The position numbers were made by a program, and so were the translations under genes. A DNA stretch of 64,000 nt from an uncultured Verrucomicrobia subdivision 3 bacterium. Its GTDB lineage: Bacteria > Verrucomicrobiota > Verrucomicrobiia > Limisphaerales > DASXHY01. The DNA is taken from contig CALBZA010000020.1 of the NCBI GenBank assembly GCA_937890005.1, positions 13,164 through 77,163 on the forward strand. Reading direction: 5' to 3'. The stretch's first letter is position 1, and every line of letters begins with the position of its first letter. Shown in pieces: positions 45,367 to 55,514 of this stretch. The notes beneath the pieces were generated by a model that searched no databases, was not told the DNA's origin, and worked only from the letters and a program-made list of their open reading frames with translations.

Positions 45367-46956
45367 TCATTTCTTCTGGTTGTCCACGGTCAGGTAGCTG
45401 CTGCCTCCACCGCGCCAGATGCGCAGCACCACCACCTCACCCCTCGCCCGTTCACTTGCCTTCACCGCCTCATTCGCATTGCGAACCGGCTTGCGATCGA
45501 TCTCCAGGATGATGTCCCCACGTTGCAATCCCGCCTGCGCCGAGTTCGAATTCGGATCCACGTCCGACACCAGCGCGCCCTGGACATTCTCCGGAATCTG
45601 CAACTGGCTGCGTGTATTTGCATCGATGTCCGTGACTTCAACACCATCGAGCGAATCGTACTTCGAACTCTTTTCGTCCGAATCCTCATCCCCGCCCGAA
45701 CGCGATGCCACACCATCGGTGGGAAGTTCTGCGAGCGTGACACTGACTGTCTTTTCCACAGGCTTTCGTCCCGGCTCGCTGCGCAGCAGCTTCAGGCTCA
45801 CCTTCGTTCCTGGAGCCAGCTGCGAAACCATCAGGCGCAACTGACGATGGTCGGTGACGGTTTTTCCATTCAATTCACGGATGACATCGCCGTTCTGCAA
45901 TCCTGCGCGAGACGCCGGCGTGTTGGGCATCACGTCAGAAACCATCGCGCCGCGATTGTCGGGCAGGTTGAAAGCCTTCACGAGCCCCTGACTGATATCC
46001 GGCTGCAAACTGACGCCGAGATAGCCGCGAGTCACCTTGCCGGAGCTGATGAGCCGTTCCATGACGAAGCGCGCCATGTTTGCAGGAACTGCAAAACCGA
46101 TTCCCGCATTCGCGCGGCTCGGGCTCATGATGGCGGTCGCAATACCGATCAACCTTCCTTCCGCGTCAATCAACGCGCCGCCGGAGTTGCCCTGATTGAT
46201 CGGCGCATCGGTCTGAATGAAATTTTCGTAACCGGCAAGGTTCCGCTGGTTCAGGATGCCCAGAGAAGTTCTTCCAGTCGCGCTCACGATTCCCGCCGTC
46301 ACTGTCTGTCCAACGCCAAACGGATTCCCAATTGCCATTACAACATCGCCCACTTCGATCTTGTCGCTGTCGGCAATCGTGATCGGCTTGGGAAGATCCT
46401 TCGCATCCACCTTGAGCACCGCAATGTCGGTCTGCGGATCGGTTCCCACAACACGGGCTGAAAACTCCCTTCCGTCCGCAAGCGACACTTTCACACCGTC
46501 AGGGTCTGCTCCTTCGATCACATGATTCGCGGTGAGGATGTAACCTTCCGGTGAAACAATCACACCGGAACCCAGGCTCCGCTCCTGCCTCGGGATGGTC
46601 TGCTCATCCGGACGCTGGTTTCCGCGGCGACGATTGGGATTGGCCGGCTGGCCGAAGTCGTCTTCAAACATCCGGAACGGATCGAAGAATGGATTGAGCG
46701 GAATTCTACGCACCTTCAAATTCACAGTGCGCGTGGAGTAAATATTCACGACGGCGGGCGCGGCTCTCTTGACGACCGGCGAATAACTGGTGACACCGCG
46801 AGCCTCACGGTTCACGGGTGTGTCCTCAACATTCAACCGGGGCGGAACGTTGCCGGAATCGCGTCCAAACAGGTTCAGCTGAACCGCGCCAAACACCACC
46901 ATCCCGCCCAGTGCTGCCGAAATGAGGCCGAGCATCGGCCTGGAAATCGTTTTCAT
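45367..46956 (-). CDS. degP: DegP/HtrA-type periplasmic serine protease
   Basis: A 529-residue Do-like protease with an N-terminal hydrophobic anchor or signal (MLGLISAALGGMVVFGAV). The triad is His in LTANHVIEG, Asp in DIAVLKVD and Ser in NQGNSGGALI. Two PDZ domains follow (RGYLGVSLQPDISQGL...VMPNTPASRAGLQNGDVI and VSDVDPNSNSAQAGLQRGDIILEID). It degrades or refolds damaged envelope proteins. It is upstream of the DnaJ gene on the same strand, with a 78-nt gap that contains a strong hairpin. Confidence 0.94.
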   Translation of the reverse strand: MKTISRPMLGLISAALGGMVVFGAVQLNLFGRDSGNVPPRLNVEDTPVNREARGVTSYSPVVKRAAPAVVNIYSTRTVNLKVRRIPLNPFFDPFRMFEDDFGQPANPNRRRGNQRPDEQTIPRQERSLGSGVIVSPEGYILTANHVIEGADPDGVKVSLADGREFSARVVGTDPQTDIAVLKVDAKDLPKPITIADSDKIEVGDVVMAIGNPFGVGQTVTAGIVSATGRTSLGILNQRNLAGYENFIQTDAPINQGNSGGALIDAEGRLIGIATAIMSPSRANAGIGFAVPANMARFVMERLISSGKVTRGYLGVSLQPDISQGLVKAFNLPDNRGAMVSDVMPNTPASRAGLQNGDVIRELNGKTVTDHRQLRLMVSQLAPGTKVSLKLLRSEPGRKPVEKTVSVTLAELPTDGVASRSGGDEDSDEKSSKYDSLDGVEVTDIDANTRSQLQIPENVQGALVSDVDPNSNSAQAGLQRGDIILEIDRKPVRNANEAVKASERARGEVVVLRIWRGGGSSYLTVDNQKK

Positions 46957-47107
46957 ATCTTGCGTCTTCTATGAAGGAACCTTTTCTTTCTGTCTCTTCA
47001 CCTCTTTTGAACTTCGAAAAGCCCGTGCGTTCAAAAAAACGTGGAGTGCGAAACAGCCAGGCTCGCATCGGAAGATGCAAAGTCAAAGATGCGGACGGAG
47101 GAGATTC

Positions 47108-48823
47108 CTACTTCTCGGAAACCTGCAGGGAACTTTGGACGGCGCTGAAGTCGAGTTGTGTATCCGGCGTTTCTTCAGATACCGGAAGCAGGAACCAGAA
47201 GCGGCTTCCTCGACCAATCTCCGAGTCCACGCCGATCCGACCCGCCATGCGTTCGATCCCCTTCTGCACCATCGCAAGGCCAACGCCGGTTCCGGGATAG
47301 CTGTGCTGCGAATGCAGCCGCTGGAACAGACCGAAAATCTTTTTGTGGAACTGCGGAGCGATGCCGATTCCGTTGTCTTCCACGATCACACGCATGTAAC
47401 GATCCGCCCGTTCCGCACGAATGTTGATGCGCGGCTTGGAATCCGGCCTGACAAATTTCAACGCATTCGCAATCAGGTTGAACAGAATCTGCCGGATCGT
47501 GGCCGAGTGGCCGATCACATGACCCAGCGGGCGCGAAACATGAACCTCCGCCTGCCGTGTGCGAATCTCCTGATCAATCGAAAAGAGCACGTCGCTGACA
47601 GCGCTCTCGAGGCTGACCGGGCCGAGTGTGATTTCCGAACGGCTCAGGCGGCTGTAGTCAAGAAGGTCCATCAGCAGCTTGTCCATGTACTTGGCCGCGT
47701 TCTCCACGCGTTGAAGGTAATCCTTCCCTTCCGTGGGCAGAACATCGTCATGCTGCGCCAGCACCACCTGCGTGAAGCTGGCGATGGAACGCAGCGGCGC
47801 GCGCAGGTCGTGTGAGATCGAATAATTGAAGCTCTCTAGCTCCTTGTTCACTTCGGTGAGGTCGTGAATGCGGCGATTCAGCTCGCGGTTCAACGCGCGA
47901 ATCTCCTCCTCGGCAGCCTTCCGCGCAGTGATGTCGCGCGCAAAGATGTACATCAGCTGTTCCGAAGCGAACGGTGCAGCCGTCCAGCCAAGCCAGCAGT
48001 ACGATCCATTCTTGCACAGATAGCGCCCCTCGAAATAGATCGCAAAACTGTCCCGCTTCATCTTCTCAAACTGCACAGACATCGCGTGGAAATCGTCCGG
48101 GTGAACGAGTTCAAGTCCCGACTTCGATTTGAGTTCGGAATCGCTGTAGCCCAGGACCTTTTCCCACGACGGATTGATTTGCAGGAAATATCCATTGAAG
48201 TCGGCAATCCCGAGGAGATCGATCGCCAGTGTGAAAAAACGATTTCGCTTCGTTTCCGCTTCAAGCCGGTCCACCGCCTCCGCGAGTTCCCGCTGATGCT
48301 TCTGTTCCTCAATCTGACGCAGCTGTTCGGCCTGATAGCGGATCAGTTCGGTTTTGCGATGCAGTTCGACAAAGACAGAAACCTTGCTTCGCAGGACTTC
48401 GGGTGTGATCGGCGTGATGACGTAATCCACCGCACCGAGCGAGTAGCCGTGAAAGATGTTGTTCTCCGAATTGCTGATCGAGGTGACGAAGATGATCGGC
48501 GTGTGTTCCGAGCGCGGACGTTTCCGAATCATTGACGCTGTTTCGAAACCATCCATTCCCGGCATGGCCACGTCGAGCAGGATCACTGCAAAATCATTCG
48601 CCAGCAGATGGCGCAACGCCTCCTTGCCGGAACGCGCCTTGACGATGTTCTGCTCCAGCGGCTCGAGAATCGCCTCCATCGCGAGCAGTTTGTCCGAGCG
48701 ATCATCCACGATGAGGATGTTCGCGCGGCTGATGGGCGGATGCCCGGCTCCATTCATCTTCGGTGGCGGCTCAATTGGCATCGTCACGATCTTTCCTTTG
48801 TCGCCATTCAGGAGCGTGCTCAT
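47108..48823 (-). CDS. Receiver-PAS-histidine kinase
   Basis: From ATG at 48823 the 571-residue product has an N-terminal receiver domain (ANILIVDDRSDKLLAMEAIL, Asp in ILLDVAMPGMDG), a helical linker, a PAS domain (ADFNGYFLQINPSWEKVLGYSDSEL, with a PAC end FARDITARKAAEEEI), a HisKA with His in SISHDLRAPLRS, and an HATPase (NALKFVRPDSKP, VEDNGIGI, GTGVGLAMVQKGIE). No membrane segment is visible, so it is cytoplasmic. Its start overlaps the stop of the large HAMP kinase by ATGA, so both are made together and probably belong to one phosphorelay, with the receiver here accepting phosphate. Confidence 0.92.
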   Translation of the reverse strand: MSTLLNGDKGKIVTMPIEPPPKMNGAGHPPISRANILIVDDRSDKLLAMEAILEPLEQNIVKARSGKEALRHLLANDFAVILLDVAMPGMDGFETASMIRKRPRSEHTPIIFVTSISNSENNIFHGYSLGAVDYVITPITPEVLRSKVSVFVELHRKTELIRYQAEQLRQIEEQKHQRELAEAVDRLEAETKRNRFFTLAIDLLGIADFNGYFLQINPSWEKVLGYSDSELKSKSGLELVHPDDFHAMSVQFEKMKRDSFAIYFEGRYLCKNGSYCWLGWTAAPFASEQLMYIFARDITARKAAEEEIRALNRELNRRIHDLTEVNKELESFNYSISHDLRAPLRSIASFTQVVLAQHDDVLPTEGKDYLQRVENAAKYMDKLLMDLLDYSRLSRSEITLGPVSLESAVSDVLFSIDQEIRTRQAEVHVSRPLGHVIGHSATIRQILFNLIANALKFVRPDSKPRINIRAERADRYMRVIVEDNGIGIAPQFHKKIFGLFQRLHSQHSYPGTGVGLAMVQKGIERMAGRIGVDSEIGRGSRFWFLLPVSEETPDTQLDFSAVQSSLQVSEK

Positions 48824-51800
48824 GCCCGCCCTCGATACAGCCAGAGGTGAAGTGTGGAGCGCAGCTGCTCGGCATCCACCGGTTTGCACAGGTAGTCGGA
48901 CGCACCGGCCGCAATGCACTTTTCACGGTCGCCCTTCATCGCCTTCGCGGTCACGGCAATGATCGGCAATTCCTTGAACTGCGCAATGTCCCGGATGGCG
49001 CGAATGGTTGTGTAGCCGTCCATGGTCGGAAGCATGATGTCCATCAGAACGATGTCGAAATCCTTCTGATCGACGAGCATCTGGACCGCGTCGCGGCCGT
49101 TCTCAGCGGAATGCACCTCCATGTTGAAACGTTCGAGCACGCTGGTCATAGCAAAGATGTTTCGGATGTCGTCATCGACAACGAGAACCTTCTTCCCGCC
49201 GAGCACGCTCTGATGAAGCGTCTCGAGCATCTTCCGTTGCTTCTCCGGAAGCTTGGAAACATTTCGATGCAGCAGCAGCGCCGTTTCATCCAGCAAACGT
49301 TCCGGCGAACGAACATCCTTGATCAGGATCGATTCCGCGAGCCGTTGAAGCCGCTCGGCCTCTTCCTCCAGAAGATCGCGCGCCGTGTAAACGACCACCG
49401 GCAATCCACGGGACTGGTCCGATTTCTTGATGGTTTCCAGCAGCTCGGCGCCCGAAATGTCCGGCAGTCCGAGATCGAGAACCATGCAATCGTATTTCTG
49501 CTTCTGAAGCTCTTCCAACGCATCGTGACCCGTGCTCACCACGGTCATCTTCACATCACCGTTCCCGATCAATTCACGGATGTTGGAAGTCTGAATTTCG
49601 TCGTCTTCGACCAGTAAAAGATTCTTCACGGGACGATCTGTGAAGTCCTTGATGTTGTCGAAAACGCGTTCGAGCGTTTCCTTCGATTCGGATTTCGTCA
49701 CGTAACCGAGCGCGCCATCCAGCCGCGTCGGCGCCGTGTCTTCATCGACGGAAATGATGTGAATCGGAATATGCCGGGTCGCGAGATCGGTTTTCAACCG
49801 GTCGAGAATCTTCCAGCCATTCGTGTCCGGCAGCCGGATGTCGAGAGTCACAGCCGTCGGCTTGTATTCGCGAACGAGCGGAATGGCTGCAGAACCGCTT
49901 TGAGCCACGATGCCCTTGAAGCCTTTCTCGTGCGCCATTTCAAGAAGGATCCGGGCGTAATTCGGATCGTCCTCCACAATCAGCAGCACCTTGTCGTGCG
50001 GGCCGATCGCAGAACGATCGTCCTCGATCGCCAGCTCGACGGGCATGCGCGCGTCCGCCTCGTCGTTTTCCACCGCGTCAGGAATCAACGCCGTCCCTTC
50101 GAGGCTCATCAATTCCCCGCGTCCCGACGTCGGCTCCTTCCGGACTGTGCGCATTGGAACATGTGTCTGCGGCAGGAACAGCGTGAAGGTGCTTCCCTGA
50201 CCGAGAGCACTGGCCAGTCGGATTTCGCCGCCCAGCAATCGTGCGATCTCGCGACTGATCGCAAGGCCGAGACCCGTGCCGCCATACTTGCGACTCGTCG
50301 ATCCATCGGCCTGCTGGAAGGCTTCGAAAATGATCTGCTGTTTCTCCGGCGCGATGCCGATGCCGGTGTCGCTGACTGAAAACGCGATAACCGATCGCGC
50401 GTGGTTCAACACTTCGTTGTCCGGATTCCAGCCTTCGGTCACCTGGGCCACACTCATTGTCACCTGGCCCTTCTCGGTGAATTTGAATGCGTTTGACAGC
50501 AGGTTCCGAATGACCTGTTCCAGGCGCTGTGCGTCGGTGAACATGTTCATCGGCAGCTCCGGATCCATGTCGATCTTGAAGTCCACCGCCTTGGATTCCG
50601 CAACATGCCGGAACGTGCGCTCGACGTAATCATGCAGATCGTTGAACCGCAGCGCGGCGATATCGACCGTGACCGTGCCGGACTCAATCTTCGACAGGTC
50701 GAGAATGTCATTGATGAGGCTGAGCAGGTCGTTGCCTGAGGCATGAATGGTGCGGGCGAACTCGACCTGTTTCGGCGTGAGGTTGCCGTCGTTGTTCTGC
50801 GCCAGCTGATCGGCAAGGATGAGCAGGCTGTTGAGCGGCGTGCGCAGTTCGTGCGACATGTTCGCGAGGAATTCGGACTTGTACTTCGATGTGAGCGCCA
50901 GCTGCTCGGCCTTTTCTTCGAGTGCCTGGCGGGCCTGTTCGACTTCCGCGTTCTTGCGTTCGACTTCCGCGTTCTGTTCGGCCAGCAGTTTGGCCTTTTC
51001 CTGCAGCTCCTTGTTCGTCTGCTGCAGTTCTTCTTGTCGGCTCTGGAGCTCCTTCGCCAGCGACTGCGACTGCTTGAGCAGATCCTCGGTTCGGGTGTTC
51101 GCCTCGATCGTGTTCAACACGATGCCGATCGACTCCACCAGCTGATCCAGAAATGCCTGGTGAATCGGGCTGAACTTTTCAAACGACGACAATTCCATGA
51201 CCGCCTTCACCTGTCCTTCGAACAGGACGGGCAAAACGATGATGTTCGTCGGCGGCGCCTGACCGAGACCGGAACTGATTTCCACGTAATCCTGCGGCGC
51301 GCTGGTGATGAGAATGCGCTCCTTTTCCAATGCGGCCTGGCCGACGAGACCCTCTCCAAGCGTGAACTTGTTGCCCATGTTCTTGCGGTTTCGGAAGGCG
51401 TAGCTCGCCAGCAGCTTGAGATACGGATCGTTGTGTTCGCCTTCCTCCGCGGCTTCCTCCTTGGGTGTCTCCATGACGTAGAACACGCCATGCTGGGCGG
51501 ACACCACCGGCGCGAGTTCGGAGAGAATCAATTTTCCAACAGTGAGCATGTCCTTCTGGCCCTGGAGCATTCGGGTGAACTTCGTGAGGTTCGTCTTGAG
51601 CCAGTCCTGCTCGTTGTTCTTGATCGTCGTGTCCTTCAGGTTGCGGATCATCTCGTTGATGTTGTCCTTCAGCGCAGCCACTTCGCCGCGTGCATCAACC
51701 TGAATGAATCGTGTGAGATCGCCCTTGGTCACCGCCGTCGCGACGTCCGCAATCGCGCGCACCTGTGTGGTGAGATTCGCCGCCAGCTGATTGACATTTT

Positions 51801-54800
51801 CGGTAAGGTCCTTCCAGGTTCCCGCCGCGCCAGGCACGCTGGCCTGACCGCCGAGCTTTCCTTCGACACCGACTTCGCGGGCCACCGTGGTGACCTGATC
51901 CGCGAAGGTTGCCAGCGTGTCGATCATGCTGTTGATCGTGTCCGCCAGCTCGGCAATTTCACCCTTCGCTTCGACGAGCAGCTTGCGCTTGAGATCACCG
52001 TTCGCAACAGCGGTCACGACCTTGGCGATGCCACGCACCTGATTCGTCAGGTTGGACGCCATGAAGTTCACGTTGTCGGTGAGATCCTTCCAGGTGCCCG
52101 ACACACCGCGCACCTGCGCCTGCCCCCCCAGCTTGCCTTCGGTACCGACTTCGCGCGCCACACGGGTGACTTCGTCGGCGAACGATGACAGCTGATCAAC
52201 CATCGTGTTGACCGTGTCTTTCAGCTGAAGGATTTCGCCTTTGACATCGACTGTGATCTTTTTGGTGAGATCGCCGTTCGCAACAGCCGTGGTCACCGCA
52301 GCAATGTTGCGCACCTGCGTCGTGAGGTTCGACGCCATGAAATTCACATTGTCGGTCAGATCCTTCCACACACCGGCAAGGCCACGCACATCAGCTTGAC
52401 CGCCGAGCTTGCCGTCTGAACCGACCTCGCGGGCCACACGCGTCACTTCGGATGCAAACGAACGAAGCTGATCCACCATCGTGTTGATCGTGTCCTTCAG
52501 CTCGAGAATTTCACCTTTAACATCGACGGTGATCTTCTTGGAAAGATCGCCGTTCGCAACAGCCGTGGTGACAGCAGCGATATTTCGCACCTGCGCGGTC
52601 AGGTTGCCGGCCATCGAATTCACCGAATCGGTAAGGTCCTTCCACGTTCCGGCCACGCCCTTCACTTCCGCCTGGCCACCGAGTTTTCCTTCGGTGCCGA
52701 CTTCGCGGGCCACACGCGTCACTTCCGCGGCGAACGATGACAGCTGATCCACCATCGTGTTGACAGTGTTCTTCAGCTCCAGAATTTCGCCCTTCACATC
52801 GACCGTGATCTTCTTCGAAAGATCGCCATTCGCGACAGCGGTCGTGACGGTCGCAATGTTGCGCACCTGTGCGGTGAGATTGGATGCCATCGAATTCACC
52901 GAGTCGGTAAGGTCCTTCCACGTTCCTGCGACACCTTTCACGTCCGCCTGTCCGCCGAGTTTTCCTTCCGTGCCAACTTCGCGGGCCACACGCGTCACTT
53001 CCGCCGCGAACGAACGCAGCTGATCGACCATCGTGTTGATCGTGTCCTTGAGCTGAAGAATTTCACCTTTCACGTCCACGGTGATCTTCTTGGACAAATC
53101 GCCGTTTGCGACGGCGGTGGTGACTTCAGCGATGTTGCGGACCTGCGCAGTCAAATTACCGGCCATCGAGTTCACCGAATCTGTCAAATCCTTCCACGTT
53201 CCTGCGACGCCTTTGACGTCGGCCTGACCGCCGAGTTTGCCTTCCGTTCCGACTTCGCGAGCCACACGCGTCACTTCCGCTGCAAACGATGAAAGCTGAT
53301 CGACCATCGTGTTGATCGTGTTTTTCAGCTCCAGAATTTCGCCCTTCACATCGACCGTGATCTTCTTCGAAAGATCGCCGTTCGCGACAGCGGTTGTTAC
53401 TTCCGCGATGTTGCGGACCTGGGACGTCAAGTTGCCCGCCATGAAATTCACGTTGTCGGTCAAATCCTTCCAGGTGCCGGCAACGCCCTTCACTTCAGCC
53501 TGACCGCCGAGCTTGCCTTCAGTGCCGACTTCACGCGCCACACGCGTCACTTCCGCTGCAAACGATGACAGCTGATCGACCATCGTGTTGATCGTGTTCT
53601 TCAGCTCCAGAATTTCGCCCTTCACATCAACCGTGATCTTTTTCGAAAGATCGCCATTGGCCACAGCGGTTGTGACCGCGGCAATGTTGCGAACCTGCGA
53701 GGTCAGATTACCTGCCATTGAATTCACTGAATCCGTCAAATCCTTCCACGTTCCGGAAACACCTTTCACTTCCGCCTGACCGCCAAGCTTGCCTTCGGTG
53801 CCGACTTCACGGGCCACACGCGTCACTTCCGCCGCGAACGAACGCAGCTGATCCACCATCGTATTGATCGTGTCCTTGAGCTGAAGAATTTCGCCCTTCA
53901 CATCCACGGTGATCTTCTTGGACAAATCGCCGTTCGCGACAGCCGTCGTAACTTCAGCGATGTTGCGGACCTGTGCGGTCAGATTGCCGGCCATCGAATT
54001 CACTGAATCGGTCAAATCCTTCCAGGTTCCTGCGACGCCTTTCACTTCCGCCTGACCGCCGAGTTTTCCTTCGGTGCCGACTTCACGCGCCACACGCGTC
54101 ACTTCCGCTGCGAACGACGAGAGCTGATCGACCATCGTGTTGATCGTGTTCTTCAGCTCCAGAATTTCGCCTTTTACATCGACGGTGATTTTCTTCGAAA
54201 GATCGCCGTTGGCCACGGCCGTGGTCACGGCGGCGATGTTACGGACCTGCGCAGTCAAATTGCCCGCCATCGAATTCACTGAATCGGTCAAATCCTTCCA
54301 CGTTCCGGAAACGCCTTCGACCTTCGCCTGACCGCCGAGCTTTCCTTCAGTACCGACTTCGCGGGCCACACGCGTCACTTCCGACGCAAACGAACGCAGC
54401 TGGTCCACCATCGTGTTGATGGTGTCCTTCAGTTCGAGAAATTCGCCGCGAACGTCCACGGTGATTTTCTTGGTCAAATCACCATTCGCCACAGCAGTCG
54501 TCACGGTTGCGATGTTACGCACCTGAGACGTGAGGTTGGACGCCATCAGGTTCACGTTGTCCGTCAGATCCTTCCACGTGCCGGCGACACCTTTGACCTT
54601 GGCCTGGCCGCCGAGTTTTCCTTCGGTACCGACTTCGCGGGCGACGCGATTCACTTCCGATGCGAACGCGCCGAGCTGGTTCACCATTGTGTTGACGGTT
54701 TTGGCGGTGCGAAGAAATTCGCCTTCCAGTTTCCGCCCATCGATTTCGAGCGCCATCGTCTGCGAAAGATCGCCCTTGGCCACGGCGCCGATCACGCGCG

Positions 54801-55248
54801 CGGTTTCGCTCACCGGATGCGCCAGACAGTCGATCAGCGTGTTGACCGAATTCACCCGTTCCGCCCAGGCGCCTGTGACAAATCCCAGCGACAGCCGTTC
54901 CTGAATCTTGCCTTCGCGGCCCACCACGCGCGAAACGCGGCTGAGTTCGCTGGTGGAATGAGACATCAATTCTGCAACGGCATTGAACGAGTCGGCGAGT
55001 TTGCCGCCGATGCCGCTCCAGGTGAGTGGAAGACGCACGCTGAAGTCGCCGTTCTTCACGGCGACGAGCGCTGAAAGCAGTTCCGCAGCATCGAAGTCGA
55101 GGGACATCTTTGCTTCCCGTCGGACGACCGCAGGCGAATGGCCGTTGGCTTCCGGGACTTTGCGTTTGCGCGGTCCGGAGGCGGACGTGCCGTTCTTCCC
55201 GCTGGCGCGGGCTTCCCTCGTTGCAGTTGAAAGTGGTTTTGTTTTCAT
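48820..55248 (-). CDS. Giant cytoplasmic hybrid histidine kinase with HAMP tandem
   Basis: A 2142-residue protein with no membrane segment. From about residue 60 to 1200 it consists of HAMP domains: 13 NGDL/KGDL motifs, about eleven of them in near-identical 92-residue units (VAREVGTEGKLGGQA...GTWKDLTD...VANGDLSKKITVDVKGEI). A GAF domain (about 1235-1390), a long coiled coil, HisKA (NMSHELRTPLN, near 1462) and HATPase follow, then three receivers near 1754 (LLIVEDD), 1879 (LLLVEDD) and 2019 (VLVVDDD). This is the group III, Nik1-like architecture; fungal relatives sense osmotic stress through the HAMP repeat. The signal here is unknown. It is co-translated with the next kinase. Confidence 0.95.
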   Translation of the reverse strand: MKTKPLSTATREARASGKNGTSASGPRKRKVPEANGHSPAVVRREAKMSLDFDAAELLSALVAVKNGDFSVRLPLTWSGIGGKLADSFNAVAELMSHSTSELSRVSRVVGREGKIQERLSLGFVTGAWAERVNSVNTLIDCLAHPVSETARVIGAVAKGDLSQTMALEIDGRKLEGEFLRTAKTVNTMVNQLGAFASEVNRVAREVGTEGKLGGQAKVKGVAGTWKDLTDNVNLMASNLTSQVRNIATVTTAVANGDLTKKITVDVRGEFLELKDTINTMVDQLRSFASEVTRVAREVGTEGKLGGQAKVEGVSGTWKDLTDSVNSMAGNLTAQVRNIAAVTTAVANGDLSKKITVDVKGEILELKNTINTMVDQLSSFAAEVTRVAREVGTEGKLGGQAEVKGVAGTWKDLTDSVNSMAGNLTAQVRNIAEVTTAVANGDLSKKITVDVKGEILQLKDTINTMVDQLRSFAAEVTRVAREVGTEGKLGGQAEVKGVSGTWKDLTDSVNSMAGNLTSQVRNIAAVTTAVANGDLSKKITVDVKGEILELKNTINTMVDQLSSFAAEVTRVAREVGTEGKLGGQAEVKGVAGTWKDLTDNVNFMAGNLTSQVRNIAEVTTAVANGDLSKKITVDVKGEILELKNTINTMVDQLSSFAAEVTRVAREVGTEGKLGGQADVKGVAGTWKDLTDSVNSMAGNLTAQVRNIAEVTTAVANGDLSKKITVDVKGEILQLKDTINTMVDQLRSFAAEVTRVAREVGTEGKLGGQADVKGVAGTWKDLTDSVNSMASNLTAQVRNIATVTTAVANGDLSKKITVDVKGEILELKNTVNTMVDQLSSFAAEVTRVAREVGTEGKLGGQAEVKGVAGTWKDLTDSVNSMAGNLTAQVRNIAAVTTAVANGDLSKKITVDVKGEILELKDTINTMVDQLRSFASEVTRVAREVGSDGKLGGQADVRGLAGVWKDLTDNVNFMASNLTTQVRNIAAVTTAVANGDLTKKITVDVKGEILQLKDTVNTMVDQLSSFADEVTRVAREVGTEGKLGGQAQVRGVSGTWKDLTDNVNFMASNLTNQVRGIAKVVTAVANGDLKRKLLVEAKGEIAELADTINSMIDTLATFADQVTTVAREVGVEGKLGGQASVPGAAGTWKDLTENVNQLAANLTTQVRAIADVATAVTKGDLTRFIQVDARGEVAALKDNINEMIRNLKDTTIKNNEQDWLKTNLTKFTRMLQGQKDMLTVGKLILSELAPVVSAQHGVFYVMETPKEEAAEEGEHNDPYLKLLASYAFRNRKNMGNKFTLGEGLVGQAALEKERILITSAPQDYVEISSGLGQAPPTNIIVLPVLFEGQVKAVMELSSFEKFSPIHQAFLDQLVESIGIVLNTIEANTRTEDLLKQSQSLAKELQSRQEELQQTNKELQEKAKLLAEQNAEVERKNAEVEQARQALEEKAEQLALTSKYKSEFLANMSHELRTPLNSLLILADQLAQNNDGNLTPKQVEFARTIHASGNDLLSLINDILDLSKIESGTVTVDIAALRFNDLHDYVERTFRHVAESKAVDFKIDMDPELPMNMFTDAQRLEQVIRNLLSNAFKFTEKGQVTMSVAQVTEGWNPDNEVLNHARSVIAFSVSDTGIGIAPEKQQIIFEAFQQADGSTSRKYGGTGLGLAISREIARLLGGEIRLASALGQGSTFTLFLPQTHVPMRTVRKEPTSGRGELMSLEGTALIPDAVENDEADARMPVELAIEDDRSAIGPHDKVLLIVEDDPNYARILLEMAHEKGFKGIVAQSGSAAIPLVREYKPTAVTLDIRLPDTNGWKILDRLKTDLATRHIPIHIISVDEDTAPTRLDGALGYVTKSESKETLERVFDNIKDFTDRPVKNLLLVEDDEIQTSNIRELIGNGDVKMTVVSTGHDALEELQKQKYDCMVLDLGLPDISGAELLETIKKSDQSRGLPVVVYTARDLLEEEAERLQRLAESILIKDVRSPERLLDETALLLHRNVSKLPEKQRKMLETLHQSVLGGKKVLVVDDDIRNIFAMTSVLERFNMEVHSAENGRDAVQMLVDQKDFDIVLMDIMLPTMDGYTTIRAIRDIAQFKELPIIAVTAKAMKGDREKCIAAGASDYLCKPVDAEQLRSTLHLWLYRGRA
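51700..54740. repeat. Tandem 276-bp repeats encoding HAMP units (boundaries approximate)
   Basis: About eleven consecutive copies of a 276-bp (92-codon) unit. The phase is exact: the segment matching MVDQLSSF/RSF starts recur every 276 nt (for example the CATCGTGTTGATCGTGTT words near 53030, 53306, 53582 and 54134). Outer copies diverge more than inner ones, and many differences are synonymous, as expected from duplication and gene conversion under purifying selection. Confidence 0.88.
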
Positions 55249-55461
55249 TTGCTCACGGTGCTCGTTGTCTCCCGATGCAAATTTATGTCTTCTATTCTTC
55301 CGCGCATGAGGAGACAGCCTGAAAGGCTAGGGTAGGCATCAAAACAGGTCACATGGGGTATTGGCCCCATTTCAGCGAAACCCCATTGATTGACAACGCA
55401 CTGCCGGGCCGGCAGCCGGTTTCAATCCGCCAATCCACTTGTCGCCTCGTGATTTGTGCCT

Positions 55462-55491
55462 TTGCAAGCCTGCTTGTTTGTCGTAGATAAT
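55462..55491 (+). promoter_or_regulatory. Candidate promoter of cimA
   Basis: TTGCAA (55462-55467), 18-nt spacer, GATAAT (55486-55491), 24 nt before the cimA ATG. The same 266-nt divergent gap has two palindromes, ATGGGG/CCCCAT (55353-55370) and CTGCCGGGCCGGCAG (55401-55415), which might be operators. Confidence 0.28.
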
Positions 55492-55514
55492 CCGCTCCCT
55501 TTATTGGGAACTTT

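Noticed and set aside
44494..46461. Long open frame antisense to the dnaJ-like gene and degP
   Set aside because: It crosses two complete genes and the strong hairpin between them and has an Arg/His-rich composition typical of antisense frames in GC-rich DNA.
51700..54740. Regularly spaced repeats that could suggest a CRISPR array
   Set aside because: The unit is 276 bp, fully coding as HAMP domains, with no short repeat/spacer alternation and no cas genes.
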